Below the pieces are notes generated by a model that was given only the letters and a program-made list of their open reading frames with translations, made no database searches and was not told the origin of the DNA. This document shows, piece after piece, positions 36,873 through 45,208 of a stretch of DNA of 64,000 bases; the stretch's first letter is position 1; each line of letters opens with the position of its first letter. A program made the translations under genes and the position numbers. Origin of the DNA: Serpens sp035497915 (GTDB lineage Bacteria > Pseudomonadota > Gammaproteobacteria > Pseudomonadales > Pseudomonadaceae); the NCBI RefSeq assembly GCF_035497915.1, contig NZ_DATJCS010000051.1, positions 62,001 through 126,000 of the forward strand. Reading direction: 5' to 3'.

Positions 36873-39386
36873 TCAGGTTGGCGGTTTGGCGCCGAGCTGT
36901 TTCCACATCTTCGCGGTGAGGGTCTGGCGGTTTTCGTAGCCTTGCCAGGGATCGCCCACGAGCGCATCCAGGCGCTCGCGCAGGTTGAAGATGTTCCACT
37001 GGGCGGCGCCGTGCAGATCGTGCAGTTCGTCGCGGGCGATGGGCACCGACACCGCCAGGCCGGGACGTGCCCGCACCGAGTAGGCACACACGGTGCTGGA
37101 GCCGCGATTGTTGCGCAGGTAGTCGATGAAGATCTTGCCGATGCGGTTCTTCGGGCCGGAGGTGGCGCTGAAGCGGTCCGGCAACTGGTGGGCCATGAAG
37201 CGAGCGAAGGCCTTGCTGAACGCCTTCACTTCGTCCCAGCCGGCCTTGCGCTGCAGCGGCACGATGATGTGCAGGCCCTTGCCGCCGCTGGTCTTCAGGT
37301 AGGCGTCCAGTCCCAGCTCGTCCAGCACCGACAGGCACAGCTGGGCGGCTTCCTGCATGCTGCGCCAGGGCAGCGCGGGGTCGGGGTCCAGGTCGAGCAC
37401 GAACAGGTCGGGGGTTTCGATGCGGTCATGGGTGGCGCCCCAGGTGTGCAGTTCGATGGTGCCCATCTGCACCGCGCCGATCAGCGCCTGGAGCGAGTCG
37501 ATTTCCATCAGGCGCGGGTGACCGGGGTCCAGGCTCTGGTCCAGGTGGCGGATGTTGGGAATGGACAGGCGTTCGGCGTGCTTCTGAAAGAACTGCTCGC
37601 CTTCCACACCGTCCGGCGCACGGACCAGTGACACCGGGCGGTCATTGAGAAACGGCAGGATCCAGTCGGCGATATCGGCGTAAAAGCGCGCCAGGTCCTG
37701 CTTCTTGCCGCCGCTTTCCGGGTCGATGACCCGCTGCGGGTTGCTGATTGGCACGCCGGCCACTACGACTTTCCCGTCGGGACGCGGGGTCAGGCTTTCC
37801 GCCGGCTGCGGGGTTTCATGGCCGATCTCCCCAGCAGGCTTGTCGCTGCGCAGAGCAATGAAGCTGGCCTGGCGCACCACGCCTTCGCGGGTCCACTCGG
37901 CGAACTCCACTTCCGCCACCAGCTCCGGCTCGACCCAGTGCACGTCGCGGGCGTCGGCGCCGGTCGGCGGCTCGTCGAGGGGGGGCGTCGGGCGCTCGCG
38001 TTCCTTGAGACGGGCATGCAGTTCCCGCAGGCGGGCTTCGTTGAAGCCGGTACCGACGCGCCCGGCGTAGTGCAGCACGCCCTTCTCGTGCACGCCGAGC
38101 AACAGCGAGCCGAAGCCAGAGCGGCTGCCCTTGGGCTTGCTGAAGCCGATGATCACGAACTCCTGACGCAGTCGGCACTTGAGCTTGATCCACTCCGGTG
38201 TGCGCCGCGAAACATAGGAGCTGCCTTCGCGTTTGCCGATGATGCCCTCCAGTTTCAGCGCGCAGGCGCTTTCGATGATGTCCTGGGGCGCGGCGCTGAA
38301 ATCTTCGGAGAAGCGCAATGCGGCGCTGCGGTTACTCTCCATCGCGGCCTTGAGGGCGGCTCGGCGTGCTTCCACGGGCTGTTCGCGCAGGTCTTCGCCG
38401 TTCAGAAACGGGGCGTCGAACAGGTAGAAGAGGATCTCCTTAGGTGCGTTGCGCTCGAAGGCGTTCTGCAGCGCCTGAAAGTCCGGCAGACCGTTGTCGC
38501 CGAGCACCACGACTTCACCGTCCAGCCAGCTGTCGCCGCAATCGAGCGCGGCCAGCGCCTTGGCCTGCTGCGGCAGGCGCTCAGTCCAGTCATGGCCGTT
38601 GCGGGTATATAGACGCACGTCCCTGCCTTGCTTGCGCGCCAGAATGCGGTAGCCGTCGAACTTGATCTCGTAATGCCAGTTCCCGGCCGGCGGGCGATCC
38701 ACCAGGGTCGCCAGGGCGGGTTTGAGCGTGTCGGGCAGCGGCGCGGCGGGACGTGCCGGGCTCTTCTTGCCCGGTGCCGGGCTTGGCTTGGCGGATTTAG
38801 CCGGCCTGCTGGGTTTGGCCGGAATGCTTGCTTCGCTGAGCACGCTATCCGGCAGCGCCTCGACGATGTTGTAGTCGTCAGCGGAGCGCGCCTGCTGGTC
38901 GCGTTCCTTGATCAGCAGCCACTGTTCCTTGTCGCCGCTGCCGCGCAGATGGGTGCGCACCAGGGTCCAGTCGCCGGCGAGTTTTTCGCCCTGCAGGCTG
39001 AACTTGAGCTTGCCGCTCTGGTAGCTGGCATGCGGATCGCCATGGGGCTGCCAGATGCCCCGGTCCCAGACGATCACATCACCTGCCCCGTACTGGCCGG
39101 CCGGAATGTTGCCCTCGAAGCTGCCGTAATCCAGTGGATGGTCTTCCACATGTACGGCCAGGCGCTTGTCGCGGGGATCGAGGCTGGGCCCCTTGGGCAC
39201 CGCCCAGCTCTTCAGAGTGCCATCCAGCTCCAGGCGGAAGTCGTAGTGCAGGCGCCGGGCTGCGTGCTTCTGGATGACGAAGCTCAGGGCGCTGCGCTGG
39301 CGTGGCTTGCGCAGGGGCACTTCGTCCGGTTCCCGGGTAATGGTGAAGTCGCGTTTGCGGCGGTACTCGTCGAGCTTGCGATTCAT
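36873..39386 (-). CDS. ligD: Multifunctional DNA ligase D (NHEJ)
   Basis: An 837-aa LigD. Order: 3'-phosphoesterase (about 10-160, HYDFRLELDGTLKSWAVPKG), ATP-dependent ligase (about 210-520, KFDGYRI with the nucleotidyl Lys), and primase/polymerase (about 545-837, LFVLDLDPD). Size and order equal the P. aeruginosa enzyme. It works with Ku to join double-strand breaks in non-growing cells. It starts 6 nt after the ku stop. Confidence 0.95.
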   Translation of the reverse strand: MNRKLDEYRRKRDFTITREPDEVPLRKPRQRSALSFVIQKHAARRLHYDFRLELDGTLKSWAVPKGPSLDPRDKRLAVHVEDHPLDYGSFEGNIPAGQYGAGDVIVWDRGIWQPHGDPHASYQSGKLKFSLQGEKLAGDWTLVRTHLRGSGDKEQWLLIKERDQQARSADDYNIVEALPDSVLSEASIPAKPSRPAKSAKPSPAPGKKSPARPAAPLPDTLKPALATLVDRPPAGNWHYEIKFDGYRILARKQGRDVRLYTRNGHDWTERLPQQAKALAALDCGDSWLDGEVVVLGDNGLPDFQALQNAFERNAPKEILFYLFDAPFLNGEDLREQPVEARRAALKAAMESNRSAALRFSEDFSAAPQDIIESACALKLEGIIGKREGSSYVSRRTPEWIKLKCRLRQEFVIIGFSKPKGSRSGFGSLLLGVHEKGVLHYAGRVGTGFNEARLRELHARLKERERPTPPLDEPPTGADARDVHWVEPELVAEVEFAEWTREGVVRQASFIALRSDKPAGEIGHETPQPAESLTPRPDGKVVVAGVPISNPQRVIDPESGGKKQDLARFYADIADWILPFLNDRPVSLVRAPDGVEGEQFFQKHAERLSIPNIRHLDQSLDPGHPRLMEIDSLQALIGAVQMGTIELHTWGATHDRIETPDLFVLDLDPDPALPWRSMQEAAQLCLSVLDELGLDAYLKTSGGKGLHIIVPLQRKAGWDEVKAFSKAFARFMAHQLPDRFSATSGPKNRIGKIFIDYLRNNRGSSTVCAYSVRARPGLAVSVPIARDELHDLHGAAQWNIFNLRERLDALVGDPWQGYENRQTLTAKMWKQLGAKPPT

Positions 39387-39392
39387 GGGCGC

Positions 39393-40277
39393 TTACCGGG
39401 CCTGCTTGCGAGGGGTGCGCCGCTTCGGCGCCGCGGGTTTCTCCTGCTCGTCTTCGGCGGCGGCCTTGCCCTTCCCGCTGCCGCCCCGCGCGCTGAGGCT
39501 GCGCTTGAGCAGTTCGGTGAGGTCGATGACATCGGCGCTGCGCCGGGTTTCGGCTTCGCCGGACACCGCTTCCACTTCGTGGATCTTGCCCTTCTGCGCC
39601 TTCTCTTCCACCAGGTCCATGATCTGCTCCTGGAACTGGTCGCGGTATTCCTCGGGCTGCCAGTCACCAGCCATGTCCTCGATCAGGCGCCTGGCCATCT
39701 CCAGTTCGCTCTTGGCCAAGTTGGGCTTGGTCACCGTGGGGCCGAGTTCCAGGGTCGCCAGGCCGCGCACCTCGGCCGGCCAGCGCAGCTTGACCAGCAC
39801 CAGGGCGTCCTCCAGGGGCATCAGCGCCGTCAGGTACTGGCGGGTGTGCAGCACCACTCGGGCCAGGGCCACCTTGTCGCTCTGACGCAGCGCTTCGCGC
39901 AGCAGCGCGTAGACCTTCTCGCCGCGCCGTTCCGGGCTCAGGTAGTACGGGGTGTCGATGTTCTGCAGGGGAATGGCGCTGCGCTCAACGAACGAAAAGA
40001 TGTCGATGGTCTGCGTGGCTTCCGGGTGCGCGGCGCGGATTTCCTCGTCGCTGAGCACCACGTAGCGACCCTTCTCGTACTGCACGCCCTTGACGATGTT
40101 TTCGCTGGTGATTTCCTTGCCAGTGACCTTGTTTATGCGCTTGTAGCCCACCGGGTCCATGCTGCGCTTGTCCAGCCAGTCGAAGTCGACGCCCTGTTTC
40201 GAGGTGGCGGATACCAGGCCGACGGGTATGTGCACCAGGCCGAAGCTGATCGCGCCTTTCCAGATTGAGCGTGGCAT
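39393..40277 (-). CDS. ku: Ku end-binding protein
   Basis: A 294-aa bacterial Ku homodimer subunit (MPRSIWKGAISFGLVHIPV). The core ring domain is followed by a Lys/Arg-rich C-terminal tail (RRTPRKQAR) that would aid DNA binding and LigD recruitment. The start is fixed by GGAGGG 8 nt before the ATG. It forms an operon with ligD. Confidence 0.95.
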   Translation of the reverse strand: MPRSIWKGAISFGLVHIPVGLVSATSKQGVDFDWLDKRSMDPVGYKRINKVTGKEITSENIVKGVQYEKGRYVVLSDEEIRAAHPEATQTIDIFSFVERSAIPLQNIDTPYYLSPERRGEKVYALLREALRQSDKVALARVVLHTRQYLTALMPLEDALVLVKLRWPAEVRGLATLELGPTVTKPNLAKSELEMARRLIEDMAGDWQPEEYRDQFQEQIMDLVEEKAQKGKIHEVEAVSGEAETRRSADVIDLTELLKRSLSARGGSGKGKAAAEDEQEKPAAPKRRTPRKQAR

Positions 40278-40315
40278 TGCGGATACCCTCCCCGCTCCGG
40301 GCCGCGCTGTTGTCG

Positions 40316-40804
40316 CTAGTCCCTGTGGCGTTCGCAGCGATCGACCAGGCGCGGCACGATGTTCAGGATGAACAGGCCCAGCAACGTGCCCAGCAGGGCG
40401 ATGAGGACACTCCCCAGGCCGGTGGCGATGCCGATGGCGGCGGTCAACCATACGCCGGCGGCGGTGGTCAGCCCCTTCACGTCGCGGTCGTTGTCGCTCT
40501 TGATTATGGTCCCGGCACAGAGAAAGCCCACACCAGCGACGACACCCTGAATGACGCGACTCATGGCGTCGTCCTCGGAGCCGCCCAGGCTGGGTGCGAG
40601 GACGAACAGAGCACTGCCCACCGCCACCAGCATGTGGGTGCGGACCCCGGCCGCCTTGCCATGGTGCTCACGCTCGAAACCCAGCAGCGCGCCGAACAGC
40701 GCAGCCAGTCCCAGGCGCAGCACGATGCGTACCGCATGGTCCAGGTCGTGGGTGTCGCTCAGCTCATTGGCCAGGGTCTCGACAAGGGCCGCCCATGCCT
40801 CCAT
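40316..40804 (-). CDS. MgtC/SapB-family membrane protein
   Basis: A 162-aa inner-membrane protein with four hydrophobic helices (LRLGLAALFGALLGFE, MLVAVGSALFVLAP, VVAGVGFLCAGTII, AAIGIATGLGSVLIALL). The family signature FEREHHGKAAGVRTHMLV is present. MgtC-like proteins modulate F-type ATPase or Mg homeostasis and virulence; this short form lacks the C-terminal ACT-like domain. The ATG directly follows the TAA of the small cysteine-rich ORF. Ku follows 38 nt downstream. Confidence 0.88.
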   Translation of the reverse strand: MEAWAALVETLANELSDTHDLDHAVRIVLRLGLAALFGALLGFEREHHGKAAGVRTHMLVAVGSALFVLAPSLGGSEDDAMSRVIQGVVAGVGFLCAGTIIKSDNDRDVKGLTTAAGVWLTAAIGIATGLGSVLIALLGTLLGLFILNIVPRLVDRCERHRD

Positions 40805-40939
40805 TTATGGTTCGTCGTCAGGTCGGTATCGCTTGCTTGCGCAGCGGCTGCAGCGCTGGCACAGGAGGGTTTCGGAGCCCAGGCGAACACGGATCGGCTG
40901 CATCCACAGGCAACCGACAAGCAGGCAACGCAAGCACAT
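40805..40939 (-). CDS. 44-aa cysteine-rich small protein upstream of mgtC
   Basis: A 44-codon frame that is easy to miss. It has GGAGG 6 nt before ATG and ends TAA immediately before the mgtC-like ATG (TAAATG). The protein has six Cys: CLRC at 2-5, Cys10, CQRC at 27-30 and Cys33, the pattern of a zinc ribbon, with basic residues between. The strong ribosome site and exact junction favour a real gene that leads the mgtC transcript. I do not recognise the family. Confidence 0.6.
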   Translation of the reverse strand: MCLRCLLVGCLWMQPIRVRLGSETLLCQRCSRCASKRYRPDDEP

Positions 40940-41066
40940 GACGAACCTCCAGGGCCAGGCCTCTGTTCAAGGTCGGATCCTGATATTGGACTGCCGAGGC
41001 GGTGAGAGGTTTTGCGGCTGGAGGATGAATGGAAGGAAGGCGTTTCCGTGGGGTTCATGCCATCCA

Positions 41067-41091
41067 GGGCGGAAGCATCCGGCTTCCGCCC
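41067..41091 (-). terminator. Terminator hairpin of the KGG gene
   Basis: A perfect 10-bp inverted repeat GGGCGGAAGC-ATCCG-GCTTCCGCCC, 10 nt downstream of the KGG stop on the reverse strand. It has no T-run. Confidence 0.6.
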
Positions 41092-41101
41092 ATGGCGCTA
41101 A

Positions 41102-41287
41102 TCAGCTATTGCTGCCGCTGCGACCGCCGCCATGGCTTTGCTGTCCACCCTTCTTGCCTGCTTCGGAGGCACGTTGCGGGTCGTTCTTGAAGTTGCCGCC
41201 ACTGGCTTGGCCGCCCTTTTTGCCAGCTTCGGAGGCCCGTTGAGGATCCTCAGCGAAGTTGCCTTTACCACCTTGATGCTGAGCCAT
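41102..41287 (-). CDS. KGG-repeat stress protein
   Basis: A 61-aa hydrophilic protein made of two copies of a con-10/GsiB-type KGG repeat (DPQRASEAGKKGGQ at 14-27 and the second at 36-49) and a Gly/Ser-rich tail. Such proteins are induced by starvation, desiccation or osmotic stress and are largely disordered. The 5' leader forms a hairpin that contains the ribosome site. Confidence 0.87.
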   Translation of the reverse strand: MAQHQGGKGNFAEDPQRASEAGKKGGQASGGNFKNDPQRASEAGKKGGQQSHGGGRSGSNS

Positions 41288-41296
41288 TTTCGATGT

Positions 41297-41354
41297 CCTC
41301 GTTTTCAGGATTTAATGCGGGCGCCTTGCAGCACCCATAGCTCTGAAAACGAGG
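41297..41354 (-). promoter_or_regulatory. 5' leader hairpin that contains the KGG ribosome site
   Basis: A perfect 12-bp inverted repeat CCTCGTTTTCAG (41297-41308) and its complement (41343-41354), 34-nt spacer. In the transcript (reverse strand) the second arm ends with the Shine-Dalgarno ACGAGG(A), 9 nt before the ATG. The spacer has an inner 6-bp hairpin (GGGTGC/GCGCCC with one wobble). It may be an RNA thermometer-like switch, an attenuator, or the end of the glgP transcript. Confidence 0.55.
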
Positions 41355-41376
41355 TTTCGCGTTAGTTCGACGCATT

Positions 41377-41383
41377 TTTATAG
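41377..41383 (-). promoter_or_regulatory. -10-like element of the KGG gene (CTATAAA)
   Basis: CTATAAA on the reverse strand places a start near 41370, which would include both arms of the leader hairpin. No consensus -35. Confidence 0.35.
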
Positions 41384-41441
41384 CGTTTTATTCCTAATGA
41401 CACTCTGTGTGGGGCCTGCGGTAACAAGACGGCCGGTCGGC

Positions 41442-43907
41442 TCACTCAGGCTTGCCCGGCGGGCTGGCATTTACCCGCCAGATATCGGCGGCGTACTCGC
41501 GAATGGTGCGGTCCGAGGAAAACCAGCCGGCCCGCGCGCAGTTCAGGATCGCCGAGCGCCACCAGCGGTCCGGTTCGCGCCAGCGGTCCTCGACCTGCTG
41601 CTGGGCCTCCCAGTAGGCGTCGAAATCGGCGCAGACCAGGAAGGTGTCCTGATGCTGCAACCCCTGCACCAGGGCGGCGTAACGGTGCGGTTCATCGGGG
41701 CTGAACACCCCGCCGCGGATGGCTTCCAGGGCCTCGCGCAGACGCTCCGAGCCGGCAATCAGGCTGGTCATGTCCAGCTCGCCGGCGTGGCGGCGCAGGT
41801 TCACCTCCTCGGCGGTGAGGCCGAAGATGAACATGTTCTCGCGGCCGATCTGCTCGCTCATTTCCACATTGGCGCCGTCCAGGGTGCCGATGGTCAGGGA
41901 CCCGTTGAGGGCGAACTTCATGTTGCTGGTGCCCGAGGCTTCCATGCCGGCGGTGGAAATCTGCTCGGACAGGTCCGCGGCGGGGATGATGGTCTCGGCC
42001 AGGCTGACGTTGTAGTTGGGCAGGAACACCACCTTGAGCCGGCCATGCAGCGTGGGGTCGTTGTTGATGGTACGGGCGATGTCGTTGGCCAGTTTGATGA
42101 TCAGCTTGGCCTGGTAATAGCTGGCCGCCGCCTTGCCGGCGAAGATCTTCACCCGGGGCGCCCAGTCCACCGTCGGGTCGTTGCGGATCGCCTGGTACAG
42201 CGCCACGCAGTGCAGCAGGTTGAGCAACTGGCGCTTGTATTCGTGGATGCGCTTGACCTGCACGTCGAAGATCGCCCGGGTGTCCAGGCTGATGCCCATC
42301 CAGCTTTTCACCAGGCGTGCCAGAGCCTCCTTGTTGCCCTGGCGCATGGCCATGAACTGCTTGCGAAAGGCGGCCTTGTCGGCACAGGGCTCCAGGTCCC
42401 GCAGCCTGACGTCCGGCGCGTCCAGCAGCGACGCGCCGAGCTTGTGGACGAGCAGGTCGGTCAGCGCCGGGTTGGCCTGGTACAGCCAGCGGCGGAAGGT
42501 CACGCCGTTGGTCTTGTTGTTGATGCGCTCCGGGTACAGCCGATGCAGCTCGCGGAACACGGTGTCGCGCATCAGTTCGGTATGCAGCGCCGACACGCCG
42601 TTGATGCTGTGGCAGCCGAGAAATGCCAGGTTGCCCATGCGCACCCGCCGGCCCTGGTCCTCCTCGATCAGCGACACGGCGCGCAGCAGCGCGAAATCAT
42701 GGATATCGCGGGCGCGCAGCGCGTCGATGTGCTCGGCATTGATCAGGTAGATGATTTGCATGTGGCGCGGCAGCAGGCGCTCCATCAGCGACACCGGCCA
42801 GGACTCCAGCGCCTCGGGCAGCAGCGTGTGGTTGGTATAGGCCAGGGTCGCCACGGTCAGGCGCCAGGCGTCGGACCAGGGCACGCCGTGTTCGTCCACC
42901 AGCAGGCGCATCAGCTCGGCGACGGCGATGGCCGGATGGGTGTCGTTGAGCTGGATGGCCACCATGTCCGGCAGGCGTTCCAGCGGGTAGTGGCGCAGGT
43001 GGCGGCCCAGCAGGTCCTGCAGCGAGGCAGACACGAAGAAGTACTCCTGGCGCAGGCGCAGTTCCTGGCCGGCTTCGGTGACGTCGGCCGGATACAGCAC
43101 GCGGGAAATACTGTCGGCCTTGACCGCCTCGGCCACCGCGCCCAGGTGATCGCCGGCGTTGAAGCGTTCCAGCTGCAGGTAGCGTTCGGCGCGGGAGCGC
43201 CACAGGCGCAGCGCGTTTACGCTGTGGCGCCGCCAGCCGATGATCGGCGTGTCGTAGGCGATCGCCCGGACCGTGTCGTTGGGAATCCACTCCTGGCGCG
43301 TGTCGCCGTTCTCGCCGGTGCTGATCACGCTGCCGCCGAAGCCCACCGTATAGCTGACTTCAGGACGTTCGAACTCCCAGGGATTGCCGAACTCCAGCCA
43401 GGTTTCCGTGTGCTCGTGCTGCCAGCCGTCAATCAGCACCTGGCGGAACAGGCCGTGTTCGTAGCGGATGCCGTAGCCGTGGGCCGCCATGCCCAGGGTG
43501 GCCATGCTTTCCATGAAGCAGGCGGCCAGCCGGCCCAGGCCGCCGTTGCCCAGTGCGGCGTCGGGTTCCAGCTCGCGGATCCGCTCGAAATCCACCCCCA
43601 GCTCGCCCAACGCCGCCCGGGCGGTTTCCAGCAGACCCAGGTTGCTCAGGTTGTCCACCAGCAGGCGACCGATGAGGAATTCCAGCGACAGGTAATAGAC
43701 GCGCTTCTCCTCGCTGCGGTCGATCTGCAGGGCCGCATCCTCCCAGCGGTCGACGATGTGGTCGCGCGCCGCCAGGGCGGTCGCTTCGAACCAGTCGCGG
43801 TCACAGGCCGTGGTGATGTCCTTGCCGGTGGCGTACTTGAGCTTGTCCAGGATGCGGGCGCGAAAGCCCTCCACGCTTTCGCTGGGCTGGTCGGCGGACT
43901 GGGACAT
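41442..43907 (-). CDS. glgP: Glycogen phosphorylase GlgP
   Basis: An 821-aa GT35 alpha-glucan phosphorylase that releases glucose 1-phosphate with PLP. The PLP lysine is Lys664 in the GTSNMKFALNG signature, and the sugar-binding region NGGLGRLAACF is near residue 112. It provides glucose 1-phosphate from glycogen made by the GlgE/GlgA systems. The gene is alone on its strand between the KGG gene and a divergent gene; the start follows a GAGGAG ribosome site. Confidence 0.95.
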   Translation of the reverse strand: MSQSADQPSESVEGFRARILDKLKYATGKDITTACDRDWFEATALAARDHIVDRWEDAALQIDRSEEKRVYYLSLEFLIGRLLVDNLSNLGLLETARAALGELGVDFERIRELEPDAALGNGGLGRLAACFMESMATLGMAAHGYGIRYEHGLFRQVLIDGWQHEHTETWLEFGNPWEFERPEVSYTVGFGGSVISTGENGDTRQEWIPNDTVRAIAYDTPIIGWRRHSVNALRLWRSRAERYLQLERFNAGDHLGAVAEAVKADSISRVLYPADVTEAGQELRLRQEYFFVSASLQDLLGRHLRHYPLERLPDMVAIQLNDTHPAIAVAELMRLLVDEHGVPWSDAWRLTVATLAYTNHTLLPEALESWPVSLMERLLPRHMQIIYLINAEHIDALRARDIHDFALLRAVSLIEEDQGRRVRMGNLAFLGCHSINGVSALHTELMRDTVFRELHRLYPERINNKTNGVTFRRWLYQANPALTDLLVHKLGASLLDAPDVRLRDLEPCADKAAFRKQFMAMRQGNKEALARLVKSWMGISLDTRAIFDVQVKRIHEYKRQLLNLLHCVALYQAIRNDPTVDWAPRVKIFAGKAAASYYQAKLIIKLANDIARTINNDPTLHGRLKVVFLPNYNVSLAETIIPAADLSEQISTAGMEASGTSNMKFALNGSLTIGTLDGANVEMSEQIGRENMFIFGLTAEEVNLRRHAGELDMTSLIAGSERLREALEAIRGGVFSPDEPHRYAALVQGLQHQDTFLVCADFDAYWEAQQQVEDRWREPDRWWRSAILNCARAGWFSSDRTIREYAADIWRVNASPPGKPE

Positions 43908-43945
43908 GGTGCGCTCCTCGCTGCGAATCCGGGTGTTCTCGTCCT

Positions 43946-43972
43946 TCTGAAAGCCGATCCGGGCCGACGTTC
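43946..43972 (-). promoter_or_regulatory. Weak AlgU-like promoter upstream of glgP
   Basis: Reverse strand GAACGT-N16-TCAGA, one mismatch from each of GAACTT and TCTGA. 38 nt upstream of the glgP ATG. Confidence 0.25.
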
Positions 43973-43984
43973 CCGCTCCGCCTG

Positions 43985-43994
43985 TCCGATCGGA
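43985..43994. promoter_or_regulatory. 10-bp palindrome TCCGATCGGA
   Basis: A perfect palindrome in the divergent region between glgP and the Rho_N-like gene. Function unknown. Confidence 0.3.
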
Positions 43995-44050
43995 AAAACC
44001 AGGGGCTCTGGAGGACGATCCAACGCCTCTCGTGACCTGGAGCCACTACC

Positions 44051-44434
44051 ATGCCTCGTGGCAGTAAAGACAAGTACACCGACAAGCAGAAGCGCAAGGC
44101 CGAGCACATCGAGGACAGCTACAAGGCCAAGGGTGTGTCCGAGGATGAGGCTGAGGCCCGTGCCTGGGCGACGGTCAACAAGCAGTCCGGTGGCGGTGAG
44201 CGGGCCGGCGGCTCGGGACGCAAGAAGAGCGCCGCCGCCAAGGCCGATGATCGCGAGGAGTCGGCCCGACGGGCTGTGGCCACCAAGCGCGGCGTGCCCC
44301 GCTCCAGCTCGACTCCGGGCCGGGACGAGAAGACCCGCGCTCAACTCATGGAAGAGGCGCGGGCCAAGGGCATTCGTGGTCGTTCGACAATGCGCAAGGC
44401 GGAGCTGATCGAGGCGTTGAAGAAGGCCGGTTAG
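44051..44434 (+). CDS. Rho_N-domain basic protein
   Basis: A 127-aa basic, hydrophilic protein. N-terminal segment DKYTDKQKRKAEHIEDSYKA and a Gly/Ser/Arg-rich linker are followed by a Rho N-terminal (SAP-like) domain (about 93-126, TRAQLMEEARAKGIRGRST). Annotated elsewhere as plasmid stabilization protein or Rho-N protein; binding of nucleic acid is the likely activity. Proteins of this type occur in the pseudomonad stress cluster. It overlaps the next gene tail-to-tail by 4 bp. Confidence 0.8.
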   Translation: MPRGSKDKYTDKQKRKAEHIEDSYKAKGVSEDEAEARAWATVNKQSGGGERAGGSGRKKSAAAKADDREESARRAVATKRGVPRSSSTPGRDEKTRAQLMEEARAKGIRGRSTMRKAELIEALKKAG

Positions 44435-45090
44435 CTGCGCGCCGACTCGGCCGCCAATGCGGGTTTCCGCAGGGCGGTCGCCGCGCCGCGCTGCAGGAAG
44501 GCGCCCGAGGCGACGGCGGACAGCAGGATCATCACATCACCCAGCAGCTCGGACATTTCCTCGAAGAACACATGGTGCGGGACGCTGCCCAGCACCTGTT
44601 TCTCGAACACATCGCCCAGCAGCAGGAAGCCCAGCCCGCTCAGCAGCAGCAGGCCGGCGCGCGAGCGGGCGAAGTCCAGGCCAAGGCGCAACTGCGCGCG
44701 AAAGCCGGCGAACAGCGCGCCGAGGCACAACAGGATCAGCCCGACCGCCAGCGAGGCATTGCGGCCGGTACCCGAGCCGAGCAGGATCAGCAGATCGGGG
44801 ATATCCAGGGTTTCGACGTCGACTTCGCGCAGCACGAAGCCATAGCACAGCAGCGCACAGAACAGGACCACCAGGCGTCCCGTGCCCTTCTCCCAGGTCG
44901 CCGTGGCGAGAAAGATCAGGCAGGACAGCGCCAGCAGGACGGCCTGCAGGGTTTCCAGGATGCCGTTCTCGGCATAGACATTGACGTTGCCCTCCACGAA
45001 CAGCGAATAGCTGGCCAGGGCACCGAAGCCGAGCCAGGCGCCCAGGATGGCCGATACCACTGTCTTCTCGTCGAACCTTCTTTCAAACAT
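44431..45090 (-). CDS. Six-helix inner-membrane protein, function unknown
   Basis: A 219-aa hydrophobic protein with about six segments (LGAWLGFGALASYSLF, AVLLALSCLIFLATA, VVLFCALLCYGFVL, ASLAVGLILLCLGALF, LLLLSGLGFLLLGDV, VMILLSAVASGAFL). Conserved-looking acidic loops are REVDVETLD and FFEEMSELLGD. I chose the ATG at 45090 because GAGGTG lies 5 nt upstream; an ATG at 45102 is possible. It is divergent from a LysR regulator, which may control it. I do not recognise the family. Confidence 0.7.
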   Translation of the reverse strand: MFERRFDEKTVVSAILGAWLGFGALASYSLFVEGNVNVYAENGILETLQAVLLALSCLIFLATATWEKGTGRLVVLFCALLCYGFVLREVDVETLDIPDLLILLGSGTGRNASLAVGLILLCLGALFAGFRAQLRLGLDFARSRAGLLLLSGLGFLLLGDVFEKQVLGSVPHHVFFEEMSELLGDVMILLSAVASGAFLQRGAATALRKPALAAESARS

Positions 45091-45130
45091 CGCACACCTC
45101 ATTACTACCCTGGGGGGTACCGGGTCGCCA

Positions 45131-45137
45131 CTATACT
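45131..45137 (+). promoter_or_regulatory. -10 element (CTATACT) of the LysR gene
   Basis: CTATACT lies 71 bp before the LysR ATG. On the other strand CTATACC (45153-45147) is placed for the divergent membrane protein gene, so the two promoters may overlap. Confidence 0.35.
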
Positions 45138-45179
45138 TGCGGCGCTGGTATAGATAATCGAGGCAAAACGCTAAAGTGC

Positions 45180-45195
45180 GTTGCAGTTCTGCAAC
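45180..45195. promoter_or_regulatory. Candidate LysR operator
   Basis: GTTGCAG-TT-CTGCAAC, a palindrome with 7-bp arms that contains a T-N11-A LysR-box. It is in the divergent interval 13 bp before the regulator start. Confidence 0.5.
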
Positions 45196-45208
45196 GAAAC
45201 GAGCAGTC

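Noticed and set aside
40759..41058. A 99-codon reverse frame in the mgtC/KGG interval
   Set aside because: It overlaps the mgtC start and lacks a ribosome site, whereas the 44-codon frame in another phase has a perfect one.
41397..44408. A 1003-codon forward frame antisense to glgP
   Set aside because: glgP has complete catalytic motifs; the antisense frame lacks any and has the codon pattern of a complement strand.
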